Shown piece by piece: positions 1 to 7,224 of a stretch of 8,475 nt of DNA (the stretch's first letter is position 1; the number at the start of each line of letters is the position of its first letter). Both the position numbers and the translations under genes were made by a program. Under the pieces are notes generated by a model that saw only the letters and a list, made by a program, of their open reading frames with translations, ran no database searches and was not told the origin of the DNA. The stretch is from Kocuria sp. (lineage in GTDB: Bacteria > Actinomycetota > Actinomycetes > Actinomycetales > Micrococcaceae), in NCBI GenBank assembly GCA_030454085.1, contig JAKDJD010000068.1, positions 1-8,475 of the forward strand, read 5' to 3'.

Positions 1-440
1 GTCACCCGCTGAGCCCGGAAAATCCGCTCGCGAGCCTTGCGGCACACCTCATTCCCCTCCCGCGTGGCCTTGACCCTGCGGATCCGCCGGTCTCGCTCAT
101 CCGGAACCCGCTCGACCAAGCCCTCTCCCTGCAGCCGGTCGACGAGCGCCACGATCTGACTCGGATCCAGGGTCAGCATCTCGGCCAATGCCTTCTGCGT
201 CGGAGCATCCTCCTCCCCCGCCAGGCTCAGGACGCTGAAGGACCTGGCGTTGAGGCCGAAGTCCCTCAATTCCCGATTCGCATCCAGGGTTCCGACGGCC
301 CCCAACTTCTCCAACAGGAAGACCGCGTCCCGCGCGATCTCGGTCGACTTCAGACCGGCACCTCCCGGCCCACACACTCCCTCACCATCTGACCCACGCA
401 GGTCAACCTTCGGCGGTTTCGGTTCAACTCGATTAGTCAT
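1..440 (-). CDS. couR: MarR-family transcriptional regulator (3' end cut by window edge)
   Basis: Reading leftward from the ATG at 440-438, the frame stays open for 146 codons and runs off the left edge, so the C-terminal end is missing. It begins MTNRVEPKPPK, followed by a glycine-rich linker to about residue 29. A first dimerisation helix follows (about 30-50). The winged helix-turn-helix covers about residues 65-128: PTQKALAEML (80-89), recognition helix DPSQIVALVDRLQ (92-104), and wing VPDERDRRIRR (112-122) with the DxRDRR pattern typical of MarR proteins. It diverges from the catabolic operon, with 92 bases between start codons. In the comparable cou and phd clusters a MarR protein represses the operon and is released by a hydroxycinnamoyl-CoA type ligand. 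That role here is inferred from neighbours; the family call is direct. The symbol is by context only. Confidence 0.9.
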   Translation of the reverse strand, partial: MTNRVEPKPPKVDLRGSDGEGVCGPGGAGLKSTEIARDAVFLLEKLGAVGTLDANRELRDFGLNARSFSVLSLAGEEDAPTQKALAEMLTLDPSQIVALVDRLQGEGLVERVPDERDRRIRRVKATREGNEVCRKARERIFRAQRV

Positions 441-446
441 AGGAAC

Positions 447-452
447 ATCATA
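447..452 (-). promoter_or_regulatory. Candidate -10 box of a leaderless promoter for the MarR gene
   Basis: On the minus strand TATGAT (five of six matches to TATAAT) lies six bases before the regulator's ATG, in TATGATGTTCCTATG. Transcription would then begin at or next to the A of the start codon, giving a leaderless mRNA, a common arrangement in actinomycetes. There is no ribosome-binding site ahead of this ATG, which agrees. TTGTCA (468-473 on the minus strand) could be the -35 box, but the 15-base spacing is short. Confidence 0.5.
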
Positions 453-460
453 GAACGAAC

Positions 461-480
461 CAATGATTGACAATTTCAAT
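461..480. promoter_or_regulatory. Candidate MarR operator: two overlapping palindromes in the divergent region
   Basis: The 92-base divergent region is AT-rich compared with its surroundings. It contains CAATGATTG (461-469, 4-base arms around one G), overlapping ATTGACAATTTCAAT (466-480, 5-base arms with one further inner matching pair). MarR dimers typically bind 15-20 bp imperfect palindromes of this kind between divergent genes. The site overlaps the possible -35 box of the regulator gene and a TTGACA (467-472) facing the operon, so binding could block both directions. No convincing -10 box for the operon could be placed at normal spacing from that TTGACA. Operator function is inferred from symmetry and position. 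Confidence 0.45.
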
Positions 481-532
481 TATATCGGCTTTGGTGACTG
501 AAGATGTAACCCGAATCACGCAAGGAGTGGAC

Positions 533-1456
533 ATGACCCTGAAGGACAAAGCCGTCATCGTGACCGGGGCCGGGGCCGGGCTCGGTCTCGCCTACGCCCG
601 CGAAATCGCTCGTCAGGGTGCGAACGTGGTCGTCAACGACGTCGATCGGAAGGTTGCCGACGACGCCGTCGCGCTGATCCGCGGCGAAGGCGGCACGGCC
701 ACGGCGTGTGCGGTCGCGGTCGGGACGACCGAGGCGGCCACGCTCCTGGTCCGGACCGCCCTCGAAGCATTCGGTCGACTGGACGGTTTGGTGACCAACG
801 CCGGGATCCTCCGCGACAAGTCCCTGCTCAAGATGCAGGACGAGGATTTCGACGCCGTCATCCAGGTCCACCTGCGAGGCACCTTCACGTGCGTTCGTGA
901 AGTCTTCCGGCACTTCAAGGAGAACGACGTCCAGGGGTCGATCGTGTGTATCGGTTCGCCCACCGGACAGCGGGGAAACTTTGGGCAGACCAACTATGCC
1001 GCGGCCAAAGCCGGAATCATCGGCATGGTCCGAACGTGGGCCCTCGAGATGAAAAAGGCCGGCGTCCAGATCAACGCGGCCGTTCCCGTTGCGTCGACCG
1101 CCATGACCCGCACGGTCCCCTACTTCCAGAAGGCCATCGAGGCGGAGGACGAAGGCCGCCCGATGCCTTCGTTCTTCCGCCACGACCTCGGGTTCGGTAC
1201 CGCGGGCGACGTCGCCGGCCTCGTAGCGTACCTGGTCGGCGGCGATCTCGGTGAGAGCGGGCAGGTCGTCGGCATCGGCGGCGACCGACTGCAGGTGTGG
1301 ACCCACCCGCAGCCCGAGACGACCGAGTACCGCGATGGCGGTTGGGACTACGACCGGCTCGCCACGGGCCTGCCTGCCCTGGTCGACCAGCACCGCCAGT
1401 CGGTCGGCGAAGAATTCCTGCCCCTCCCGGATGATCTTCGTCCCGAGGAGAAATGA
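533..1456 (+). CDS. couN: SDR-family 3-hydroxyacyl-CoA dehydrogenase, MFE-2/HSD17B4-like
   Basis: This 307-residue short-chain dehydrogenase probably oxidises an aryl 3-hydroxyacyl-CoA to the 3-oxoacyl-CoA in the cytoplasm. The ATG at 533 is chosen because AAGGAG (522-527) precedes it by 5 bases; an upstream in-frame TTG at 467 has no ribosome site and lies in the operator. Visible parts are the Rossmann motif TGAGAGLG (11-18), Asp36 at the end of the second strand (suggesting NAD preference), NAG (89-91), and the catalytic set Ser142, Tyr155, Lys159 (S-x12-Y-x3-K). The segments VHLRGTF (112-118) and GNFGQTNYAAAK (148-159) are characteristic of the (3R)-hydroxyacyl-CoA dehydrogenase part of peroxisomal MFE-2, where His113 occupies the place of the usual SDR Asn. 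A tail of about 50 residues follows the core. Its stop overlaps an ATG of the next gene. Family call is firm; substrate and symbol rest on the operon. Confidence 0.88.
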   Translation: MTLKDKAVIVTGAGAGLGLAYAREIARQGANVVVNDVDRKVADDAVALIRGEGGTATACAVAVGTTEAATLLVRTALEAFGRLDGLVTNAGILRDKSLLKMQDEDFDAVIQVHLRGTFTCVREVFRHFKENDVQGSIVCIGSPTGQRGNFGQTNYAAAKAGIIGMVRTWALEMKKAGVQINAAVPVASTAMTRTVPYFQKAIEAEDEGRPMPSFFRHDLGFGTAGDVAGLVAYLVGGDLGESGQVVGIGGDRLQVWTHPQPETTEYRDGGWDYDRLATGLPALVDQHRQSVGEEFLPLPDDLRPEEK

Positions 1457-1458
1457 TC

Positions 1459-2370
1459 ATGACTCGTTACGAATGCGCCGTCGATCCCGCCGCTGTCTCG
1501 GCCATCGACGTCCACACCCACATCGAGCAGGACTCCCACGGCCACGAGTCCATGCCCCACGAGTTCATCGCGGCGTCGGAGAAGTACTTCAAGGCCGGTG
1601 ACCGGACGCCGCACCTCGAGACCATCGCCGAGCGGTACCGCGAGTGGGGCATGGCCGCCGTGGTCTTCACGGTCGACTCTGAGTCGGCCACCGGCCACCC
1701 TCCGATCAGTTCGGAGGAGATCGCCACACAGGCCGCGGACCACGCCGACGTGCTGATCCCTTTCGCGTCGGTCGACCCCCGCAAGGGTCAGGCCGCGGTG
1801 GAGCAGGCCAGGAGCCTCGTCGAGGACAACGGGGTCATGGGGTTCAAGTTTCATCCCTCGTTGCAGGACTTCGACCCGTCCGACGAGGCGTTCTCCCCCC
1901 TCTGGTCGGAGATCTCGGACCTCGGCGTTCCCGCGCTGTTCCACACCGGTCAGAACGGAATCGGCGCCGGGCTGCGCGGCGGGGGCGGCATCAAACTGGC
2001 TCGGTCGAATCCGCTGCTCCTGGACGAGATCGCCGCCGACTTCCCCGACCTGGACGTGATCATGGCCCACCCCTCGGTCCCCTGGCAGGAGGAGGCCAAC
2101 TCGATTGCGACGCACAAATCCAACGTCTGGATCGACCTGTCCGGGTGGTCGCCGAAGTACTTCCCGAATTCCCTGATCGCTGCCGCCAACCGGTTCTTCC
2201 CCGACCGGGTCCTCTTCGGCACGGACTACCCCTTGATCCCGCCGGACAAGTGGCTCCGAGCCTTCGAAGAACGCGAGTTCCGTGACGAGATCCGGGAGGA
2301 CATCCTCAAGAACAACGTCGCCCGTCTTCTCGGCCTGACCCGGGAAGACAACGCGAAGAAGGAGGGCTGA
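1459..2370 (+). CDS. couO: Amidohydrolase-2 family hydrolase, probable aryl 3-oxoacyl-CoA hydrolase
   Basis: This is a metal-dependent TIM-barrel hydrolase of the amidohydrolase-2 family. Two ATGs compete: 1453 overlaps the previous stop as ATGA but lies only 2 bases after GAGGAG (1445-1450), whereas 1459 has 8-base spacing and is preferred, giving 303 residues. Numbered from the preferred start, the likely metal and catalytic residues are HTH (19-21, IDVHTHIE), KFHP (130-133), FHTG (His162), AHPS (His204) and GTDYP (Asp256), spaced as in ACMSD/resorcylate decarboxylase-like proteins. In the cou/phd pathways a member of this family cleaves 4-hydroxyphenyl-3-oxopropanoyl-CoA hydrolytically to a hydroxybenzoate and acetyl-CoA, replacing thiolase. 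Its place between the dehydrogenase and acyl-CoA dehydrogenase genes, and the lack of a thiolase in the operon, support that role. A decarboxylase or hydratase of the same family is the alternative. Confidence 0.85.
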   Translation: MTRYECAVDPAAVSAIDVHTHIEQDSHGHESMPHEFIAASEKYFKAGDRTPHLETIAERYREWGMAAVVFTVDSESATGHPPISSEEIATQAADHADVLIPFASVDPRKGQAAVEQARSLVEDNGVMGFKFHPSLQDFDPSDEAFSPLWSEISDLGVPALFHTGQNGIGAGLRGGGGIKLARSNPLLLDEIAADFPDLDVIMAHPSVPWQEEANSIATHKSNVWIDLSGWSPKYFPNSLIAAANRFFPDRVLFGTDYPLIPPDKWLRAFEEREFRDEIREDILKNNVARLLGLTREDNAKKEG

Positions 2371-2373
2371 CCC

Positions 2374-3579
2374 ATGGCTCCGACCGCCGACCCGCACCGT
2401 TCACTGTTCCCGATGTCCGATCCCCTGGGCGTCTCCGCGTCGCTGACCGACGCCGAGCGCGGCCTGCTCGAAGCCCTCGAACGGACGCTGGCGGACGACG
2501 TCGCCCCCTACGTCAACGAAGCGTGGGATCAGGGACGTTTCCCCGACCGCATCGTCCGGCCCCTCGTGGACCTGGACTTGGTGGAGCCGGCCGTGCTCGA
2601 CGCGGATCCTCGCCCCTTGTTCCGGGGGTTCCGATGCTTCACTCTCGCGAAGACCGACGCGTCCGTCGCCACGTTCCACACGGCCCAGGCGGGGTTGTTC
2701 CGCACGGCCGTTCTCGAGGGCGGGGACGCGGAGATGATCGGCGAGTGGAGACCCAAGATCGCCTCGTGGGACCGGTTCGGGGTCTTCTGCCTGACGGAGC
2801 CCGATCACGGTTCGGACGTTGCCGGCGGCCTCGCGACCACGGCCCGGCGCGAAGGAGACACATGGCGACTGACCGGGGCCAAACGATGGATCGGCGGCGC
2901 GACCCAGGCCGATTGGCTTGCCGTCTTCGCCCGGGACAAGGACGACGGCGAGGTCAAAGGATTCCTCGTCCCGACCGATGCTCCCGGGGTCGAGATGGAG
3001 ACGATTCAGGGCAAGGCCGCCCTGCGCATCGTGCAGAACGCCCACATCACCCTGGACGACGTCGAGGTCCCCGAATCGATGCGCCTCAAGAACGTCCGAT
3101 CCTTCAAGGACGTCGCGAGAATGTTGCGCCTCATGCGCTCCGATGTCGCGTGGATCGCGGCAGGGGTCGCCGCCGGCTCCCTCGAAGCGGCCCTCCGCTA
3201 CGTCACGGACCGCGAACAATTCGGCATGTCCATCGGGTCCTTCCAGCTGATCCAGGAAAAGCTCGCCCGAATGCAGGGAAACGTGGCCCAGTCCATCTCG
3301 ATGTGCGCGTCCCTCTCCGAGGCACAGGAGAACGGATCCTATCGGGACGAGCACTCGGCCCTGACCAAGGCGACCGTGTGCCTCCGCATGCGCGAAACCG
3401 TCGCTCTGGCCCGGGAAGTCTGCGGCGGGAACGGGATCACGTTGGAGGCCGACGTCGCTCGCTTCTTCGCCGACGCCGAGGCCATCTACTCCTACGAGGG
3501 AACGCACGAGATCAACAGCCTGATCGTGGGGCGCTCACTGACGGGGATCGGTGCCTTCGTTCCACGACGCAGGAGCTGA
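2374..3579 (+). CDS. Acyl-CoA dehydrogenase, glutaryl-CoA dehydrogenase-like
   Basis: This 401-residue FAD flavoprotein probably desaturates a phenylpropanoyl-CoA to the cinnamoyl-CoA level, letting saturated side chains enter the pathway. The ATG is 7 bases after an AAGGAGGG tract (2359-2366) and 3 bases after the previous stop, indicating coupling. The order is a helical N-terminal domain (about 25-130), the beta domain with TEPDHGSD (141-148) and KRWIG (170-174), and the C-terminal helical domain with DREQFG (279-284) and CGGNGI (350-355). The catalytic base is most likely Glu375 in YEGTHEI, the position used in glutaryl-CoA dehydrogenase, followed by GRSLTG (386-391). An acyl-CoA dehydrogenase belongs to the C. 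glutamicum phd cluster in a similar place. No sign of damage. An in-frame ATG at 2413 is a less likely start. The substrate is inferred. Confidence 0.9.
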   Translation: MAPTADPHRSLFPMSDPLGVSASLTDAERGLLEALERTLADDVAPYVNEAWDQGRFPDRIVRPLVDLDLVEPAVLDADPRPLFRGFRCFTLAKTDASVATFHTAQAGLFRTAVLEGGDAEMIGEWRPKIASWDRFGVFCLTEPDHGSDVAGGLATTARREGDTWRLTGAKRWIGGATQADWLAVFARDKDDGEVKGFLVPTDAPGVEMETIQGKAALRIVQNAHITLDDVEVPESMRLKNVRSFKDVARMLRLMRSDVAWIAAGVAAGSLEAALRYVTDREQFGMSIGSFQLIQEKLARMQGNVAQSISMCASLSEAQENGSYRDEHSALTKATVCLRMRETVALAREVCGGNGITLEADVARFFADAEAIYSYEGTHEINSLIVGRSLTGIGAFVPRRRS

Positions 3580-3608
3580 CACGACAGGTCCAGAACAAAG
3601 GAGTTCCC

Positions 3609-5114
3609 ATGACCACCATTGACTACGGGATAGGCACCTACCCGGCCCGCCGCGCCAAGATTCGCGGTGAAGACGTCGCCATCTCCTTCGAGGGAGAGGA
3701 TACGACCTACGCCCAGTTCGCGGGTCGCGTGAACCGCCTCGCCAACTCCCTCAAGGACCTCGGTGTATCGCCCGGGGACCGAGTCGCCTACGCCGGGTTC
3801 AATCATCCGGCGTTGCTGGAAACGTTCTTCGCCACGACCCTCATCGGCGCGGCGTGCGTGCTGGTCAACCCCCGCCTGGCGGGCCCCGAGGTCGAGTACA
3901 TTCTGCGGGATTGCACCCCGTCGGTCGTCTTCTTCGGCGAGGAACAGGCCCAGAATGCCGAGCGGCTGAGCGCCGGGAACGACCCGGAGGTCCGTTGGTT
4001 CGGCGTCGACGACGGCGACGTCGAGTCGCTGCTCGCCGCCGGGTCGGACGACGACGCCGTCGTGCCCCTCGACGAGGACGATACGGCGCTCATCATGTAC
4101 ACCTCGGGGACCACGGGCAACCCCAAAGGCGTCATGCTGAGCCACCGCGCCCTGTTGTTCCAGTATTTCAACGCGATCCTCGGTGAGGATTTCCGCCAGG
4201 ACGACGTCAACCTGTCCGTCGCTCCCCTGTTCCACATCGCCGGCCTGAACATGTTGGCGGTCCCGACCTTCATGATGGGCGGGCGCATCATCATCCACCG
4301 TCGCTTCAAAGCCAGGGAGGCTCTTCGCGCGCTCGCAGAGCATCGCGTGAACTCCGCGTTCATGGTTCCGGCGATGCTCGACGCCGTCGCCCACGAGGAG
4401 GGTTTCGACGTCGCGGACCTGTCCATGCTGCGCAACCTCATGGTCGGTGGAGCGCCGCTCCCGGAGCGCATGTTCACGACCTGGGCGGACAAAGGAATCT
4501 CGATCAGCCAGGGATTCGGTATGACCGAGACGGCTCCGGGGATCCGCATGCTCGACCCGCGCGACGGGGTCGTCAAAGCCGGGACGGCGGGGAGAGAGCA
4601 CTTCTTCACCGAGTCACGCGTCGTGGACCTCACCGGGAAGGACGTCCCGCCCGACGAGCCCGGAGAAATCTGGGCCCGCGGTCCCAACCTCATGACCGGT
4701 TACTGGGGCAAGCCTGACGAGACCGCTGTGGTCCTTCAGGACGGGTGGTATCGCACCGGCGACGTCGGGAGTGTGGACCCGGACGACTACCTGCGCATTC
4801 ACGACCGCATGAAGGACATGTACATCTCCGGCGGCGAGAACGTGTACCCCGCCGAGGTGGAGAACGCGCTGCTCAACATCGCCGGAATCGCCGAGGCCGC
4901 GGTGATCGGCGTCGACGACGACCGGTGGGGCGAATCCGGGGTTGCTTTCGTGGTTCTCGAACCCGGGGAGGATCTGACTGGGGAAGACATTCGGGACGAC
5001 GCGCTGAAGCGGCTGGCCAAGTACAAGGTGCCGCGCGAGGTGCGCGTCGTCGAAGACATGCCCAGGACCACGACCGGGAAAATTCGCAAGAACATCCTGC
5101 GGAAGACCTACTGA
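3609..5114 (+). CDS. couL: Acyl-CoA ligase (ANL superfamily), probable hydroxycinnamate/phenylpropanoid-CoA ligase
   Basis: This 501-residue adenylate-forming enzyme activates a carboxylic acid with ATP and CoA, the entry step of the pathway. The start is fixed by AAAGGAG (3597-3603) 5 bases before the ATG, although the same frame is open far upstream inside the preceding gene. Motifs are the P-loop-like YTSGTTGNPKG (164-174), GFGMTE (302-307), GYWGKPD (364-370), the TGD aspartate (Asp385), the hinge/A8 region GGENVYP (408-414), and catalytic Lys491 in TTTGKIRK. All key ANL residues are present and length is normal for 4-coumarate/medium-chain type ligases. It sits between the acyl-CoA dehydrogenase and hydratase genes. 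Substrate specificity cannot be read directly; aryl-propenoate is inferred from the operon's resemblance to cou/phd. A fatty-acid CoA ligase is the alternative. Confidence 0.9.
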   Translation: MTTIDYGIGTYPARRAKIRGEDVAISFEGEDTTYAQFAGRVNRLANSLKDLGVSPGDRVAYAGFNHPALLETFFATTLIGAACVLVNPRLAGPEVEYILRDCTPSVVFFGEEQAQNAERLSAGNDPEVRWFGVDDGDVESLLAAGSDDDAVVPLDEDDTALIMYTSGTTGNPKGVMLSHRALLFQYFNAILGEDFRQDDVNLSVAPLFHIAGLNMLAVPTFMMGGRIIIHRRFKAREALRALAEHRVNSAFMVPAMLDAVAHEEGFDVADLSMLRNLMVGGAPLPERMFTTWADKGISISQGFGMTETAPGIRMLDPRDGVVKAGTAGREHFFTESRVVDLTGKDVPPDEPGEIWARGPNLMTGYWGKPDETAVVLQDGWYRTGDVGSVDPDDYLRIHDRMKDMYISGGENVYPAEVENALLNIAGIAEAAVIGVDDDRWGESGVAFVVLEPGEDLTGEDIRDDALKRLAKYKVPREVRVVEDMPRTTTGKIRKNILRKTY

Positions 5115-5119
5115 ATTCA

Positions 5120-5182
<63 letters not shown>

Positions 5183-5192
5183 GGAGCACATC

Positions 5193-5648
5193 ATGACCGC
5201 CAAGAACGTCACGCTGGCCGAGTTGCAGGATCTCGTGGGCCAGGAGCTCGGCCCCTGCGAGGCCCGTGAGATCACGCAGGACCAAGTCAACACCTTCGCG
5301 GATGCGACCGGGGACCACCAGTACATCCATGTGGACCCCGAGCGCGCCGCAGAGGGCCCGTACGGCACGACCATCGCCCACGGTTTCCTGACCCTGTCCC
5401 TGACCCTTCCGATGTTCGCGGAGATCCTCGAGGTCACGGACGTGTCGGCCAAGATCAACTACGGCCTGGAGAAAGTGCGTTTCCCGTCACCGGTGAAGGT
5501 CGGCGAGCGCGTTTCGATGACCTCGGTCGTCGCGGACGTGAAGGAGATCGAGGGCGGGGTCCAGCTCGAGGTGGACAACGCCGTCACGGCCGAGGGCGCA
5601 TCCAAGCCGGCCGTCGCAGCCCGGTCCGTTCTGCGCTTCTACTCGTGA
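5193..5648 (+). CDS. couM: MaoC-family (R)-specific enoyl-CoA hydratase
   Basis: This 151-residue single hot-dog domain protein probably adds water across the 2,3-double bond of the cinnamoyl-CoA-type intermediate. AGGAG (5182-5186) stands 6 bases before the ATG. The hydratase-2 catalytic dyad is visible as Asp41 and His46 in FADATGDHQYIHVD, followed by IAHGFLTLSL (61-70) and NYGLEKVRFPSPV (89-101), which closely follow the actinobacterial MaoC dehydratase pattern (HtdZ/Rv0130-like). Length is normal for a free-standing, dimer-forming MaoC protein. Members give (3R)-hydroxyacyl-CoA, which fits the MFE-2-like dehydrogenase at the start of the operon. Separated from the ligase gene by a hairpin and hexanucleotide repeat, so its expression may be set apart. 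The symbol is assigned by role; I am not certain that the RHA1 CouM belongs to this fold. Confidence 0.88.
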   Translation: MTAKNVTLAELQDLVGQELGPCEAREITQDQVNTFADATGDHQYIHVDPERAAEGPYGTTIAHGFLTLSLTLPMFAEILEVTDVSAKINYGLEKVRFPSPVKVGERVSMTSVVADVKEIEGGVQLEVDNAVTAEGASKPAVAARSVLRFYS

Positions 5649-5684
5649 TGCGTCGGCGTCCGTCGGCAGAAAGATGAGAGAGCC

Positions 5685-7022
5685 ATGAGCACCACCGATC
5701 CGAAGACCACGTCGGCCCATCTCGGCGCCCGGGACCTCCGGCGTGAGGCGAGAAGGGTCATCGCGTCGAGCTTCATCGGCAGCACGATCGAGTACTACGA
5801 CTTCCTGCTCTACGCGACCGCAACAGCCCTCGTGTTCCCGCACGTGTTCTTCACCAACCTGGACCCGTTGGCCGGCGCCATCGCCTCTGCCGGGACCTTC
5901 GCGGCGGGATACATCGCGCGGCCTTTGGGAGGTGCCGTCTTCGGCCACTTCGGCGATCGCCTGGGTCGGAAAAAGATGCTCGTGTTGTCGATGGTGGCCA
6001 TGGGGTCCGCGTCGACGCTGATCGGGCTGGTTCCCGGTCAGGCGAGCATCGGTTCCTGGGGTGCGATCATCCTGATCATTCTCAGGGTCTTGCAGGGCAT
6101 CGCCATCGGGGGCGAGTGGGGCGGCGCCGCGCTCATGGCCCTCGAACACGCCAAAGGCGGCCGGCGAGGATTCGCGGCGTCGTTCACGAATGCCGGAGCC
6201 CCCATGGGTGCCGCTCTGGGCACCACGGTCATGGGTCTGGCCAATCACTGGACGGGTGACGCCTTCCTCGAGTGGGGCTGGCGCATCCCGTTCGTGCTGA
6301 GCGTGGTGTTGCTCGCGGTCGGCGTCTTCATCCGGTCCAAGATCTCCGAATCACCGATCTTCCGGGAGGCAGTCGAGGCGGACACGAAACAAGGGGACCG
6401 GCCCAAGCTGCCGATCTGGCAGATCCTGAGGCGACCGAAGAACCTGATCCTGGTCATGCTGGGAGGCGCGGGCGGATTCGCTCTCCAGGCGGTCATCTCG
6501 ATCTTCGCCGTGGGATACGCCGTCGACCACGGGGCGGACCGATCCACGGTCCTGTATCTCTTCGCGGCCGCTTCGGTCGTGAGCATCCCGTGCGTGGTGG
6601 GCTGGGCGCGGTTGTCCGACGTCGTCGGCCGCAAGCCGGTGATGATCGGGGGAACCGCTGTCTATCTGTTGCTGATCTTCCCGATGTTCTCCTGGTACGC
6701 GTCGGGCCAGGCCGGCTGGATCTTCCTGGCCATGGTGATCGGCCTCTGCTCCCACGCCGCGATCTTCGGTCCCCTGGCGGCGTTCGTGTCCGAACAATTC
6801 GGAACCACCGCACGCTATACGGGTGCGTCCCTGGGGTACCAGTTGGCGACGCTCATCGGGGCGGGATTCACCCCCACGATCATCACGTCGATCTTCGCCA
6901 AGGCCGGCGGGGAGCTCGCTCCGGTCTTGTGGTACCTGATCGGGATGGGCGCACTCTCGGGGATCTTCATCCTGCTGACGCGGGAGTCGAAGAACAACGA
7001 CCTGGAAACCTACGAGCACTGA
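5685..7022 (+). CDS. couT: MFS transporter, metabolite:H+ symporter (MHS) type
   Basis: This 445-residue integral membrane protein likely imports the aromatic acid by proton symport. The ATG follows the hydratase stop by 36 bases; its ribosome site is only a weak GAGAGAG run (5676-5682), unlike the strong sites upstream. A cytoplasmic N-terminus of about 25 residues precedes GSTIEYYDFLLYA (32-44), a hallmark of MHS proteins such as ShiA and ProP. Motif A follows as GHFGDRLGRKK (87-97), then RVLQGIAIGGEWGGA (134-148). A charged central loop (about 219-250) separates two six-helix halves. The second half has the repeated SDVVGRKP (311-318) and RYTGASLGYQ (377-386). About twelve hydrophobic segments can be seen. 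An MFS transporter accompanies both the cou and phd clusters; the exact substrate is inferred. Confidence 0.9.
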   Translation: MSTTDPKTTSAHLGARDLRREARRVIASSFIGSTIEYYDFLLYATATALVFPHVFFTNLDPLAGAIASAGTFAAGYIARPLGGAVFGHFGDRLGRKKMLVLSMVAMGSASTLIGLVPGQASIGSWGAIILIILRVLQGIAIGGEWGGAALMALEHAKGGRRGFAASFTNAGAPMGAALGTTVMGLANHWTGDAFLEWGWRIPFVLSVVLLAVGVFIRSKISESPIFREAVEADTKQGDRPKLPIWQILRRPKNLILVMLGGAGGFALQAVISIFAVGYAVDHGADRSTVLYLFAAASVVSIPCVVGWARLSDVVGRKPVMIGGTAVYLLLIFPMFSWYASGQAGWIFLAMVIGLCSHAAIFGPLAAFVSEQFGTTARYTGASLGYQLATLIGAGFTPTIITSIFAKAGGELAPVLWYLIGMGALSGIFILLTRESKNNDLETYEH

Positions 7023-7028
7023 GTCAAT

Positions 7029-7053
7029 CGGAGCCACGCTCGAAGACGCTCCG
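7029..7053 (+). terminator. Candidate terminator stem after the transporter gene
   Basis: CGGAGC (7029-7034) and GCTCCG (7048-7053) form a 6-bp stem with a 13-base loop, beginning 7 bases after the transporter stop. A competing stem CCACG/CGTGG (7034-7038 with 7052-7056) uses the same region. No T-run follows. It lies at the expected place for the operon's end, and together with the palindrome just downstream may stop or slow transcription before the second SDR gene. Weakly supported. Confidence 0.3.
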
Positions 7054-7063
7054 TGGGAGTGCA

Positions 7064-7079
7064 TCGCGCCCGGGCGCGA
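7064..7079. repeat. Perfect 16-bp palindrome
   Basis: TCGCGCCCGGGCGCGA is a perfect inverted repeat with no spacer, in the 202-base gap between the transporter and the second SDR genes. In RNA it could fold as a 6-bp GC-rich stem with a 4-base loop and add to the terminator region; in DNA it could be a dimer binding site. The rest of the gap (7080-7224) shows only the candidate promoter, a possible small stem near the ribosome site, and no small gene that I can support. Confidence 0.5.
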
Positions 7080-7134
7080 GGCCACCCGCGACGCCGCCCC
7101 CCACCCCGCTTCGCTCGACCGTCCGGGGGATCAG

Positions 7135-7140
7135 TAGACT
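7135..7140 (+). promoter_or_regulatory. Candidate -10 box for the second SDR gene
   Basis: TAGACT, a frequent actinobacterial sigma-A type -10 sequence, lies about 85 bases before the GTG start. No good TTGACA-like box is found at 16-19 bases upstream. With the dyad elements before it, this suggests the second SDR has its own transcript rather than being the operon's last gene. Pattern-based only. Confidence 0.35.
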
Positions 7141-7224
7141 GCTCGTGCATTCCATGACAACCACGCCGCACGGCAGGGACCGGTTCGCACTCGTCCTCTG
7201 CGGCACGAGACGAGGAGGCACCCC

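Noticed and set aside
97..375. A 92-codon minus-strand frame in the left end.
   Set aside because: It is off-frame to the MarR gene, glycine/arginine-rich and without any domain; the true frame, open to the window edge, gives a clear winged helix.
467..532. Upstream TTG start extending the first SDR by 22 residues.
   Set aside because: It has no ribosome site, lies within the probable operator, and the extension precedes the normal SDR N-terminus; ATG 533 has AAGGAG at good spacing.
476..2397. Two long minus-strand open frames (305 and 349 codons) opposite the first two operon genes.
   Set aside because: Their sequences are low-complexity antisense shadows without motifs, while the plus-strand frames carry complete enzyme families.
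2523..3608. A long second plus-strand frame open through most of the acyl-CoA dehydrogenase gene and continuous with the ligase frame.
   Set aside because: Its translation is arginine/glycine/proline-rich with no domain, typical of off-frame high-GC DNA. The ligase has a clear ribosome site and ATG at 3609 and its homology begins there.
5651..5667. CGTCGGC repeated twice between the hydratase and transporter genes.
   Set aside because: Two 7-base copies in a high-GC gap are not distinguishable from chance and no function suggests itself.
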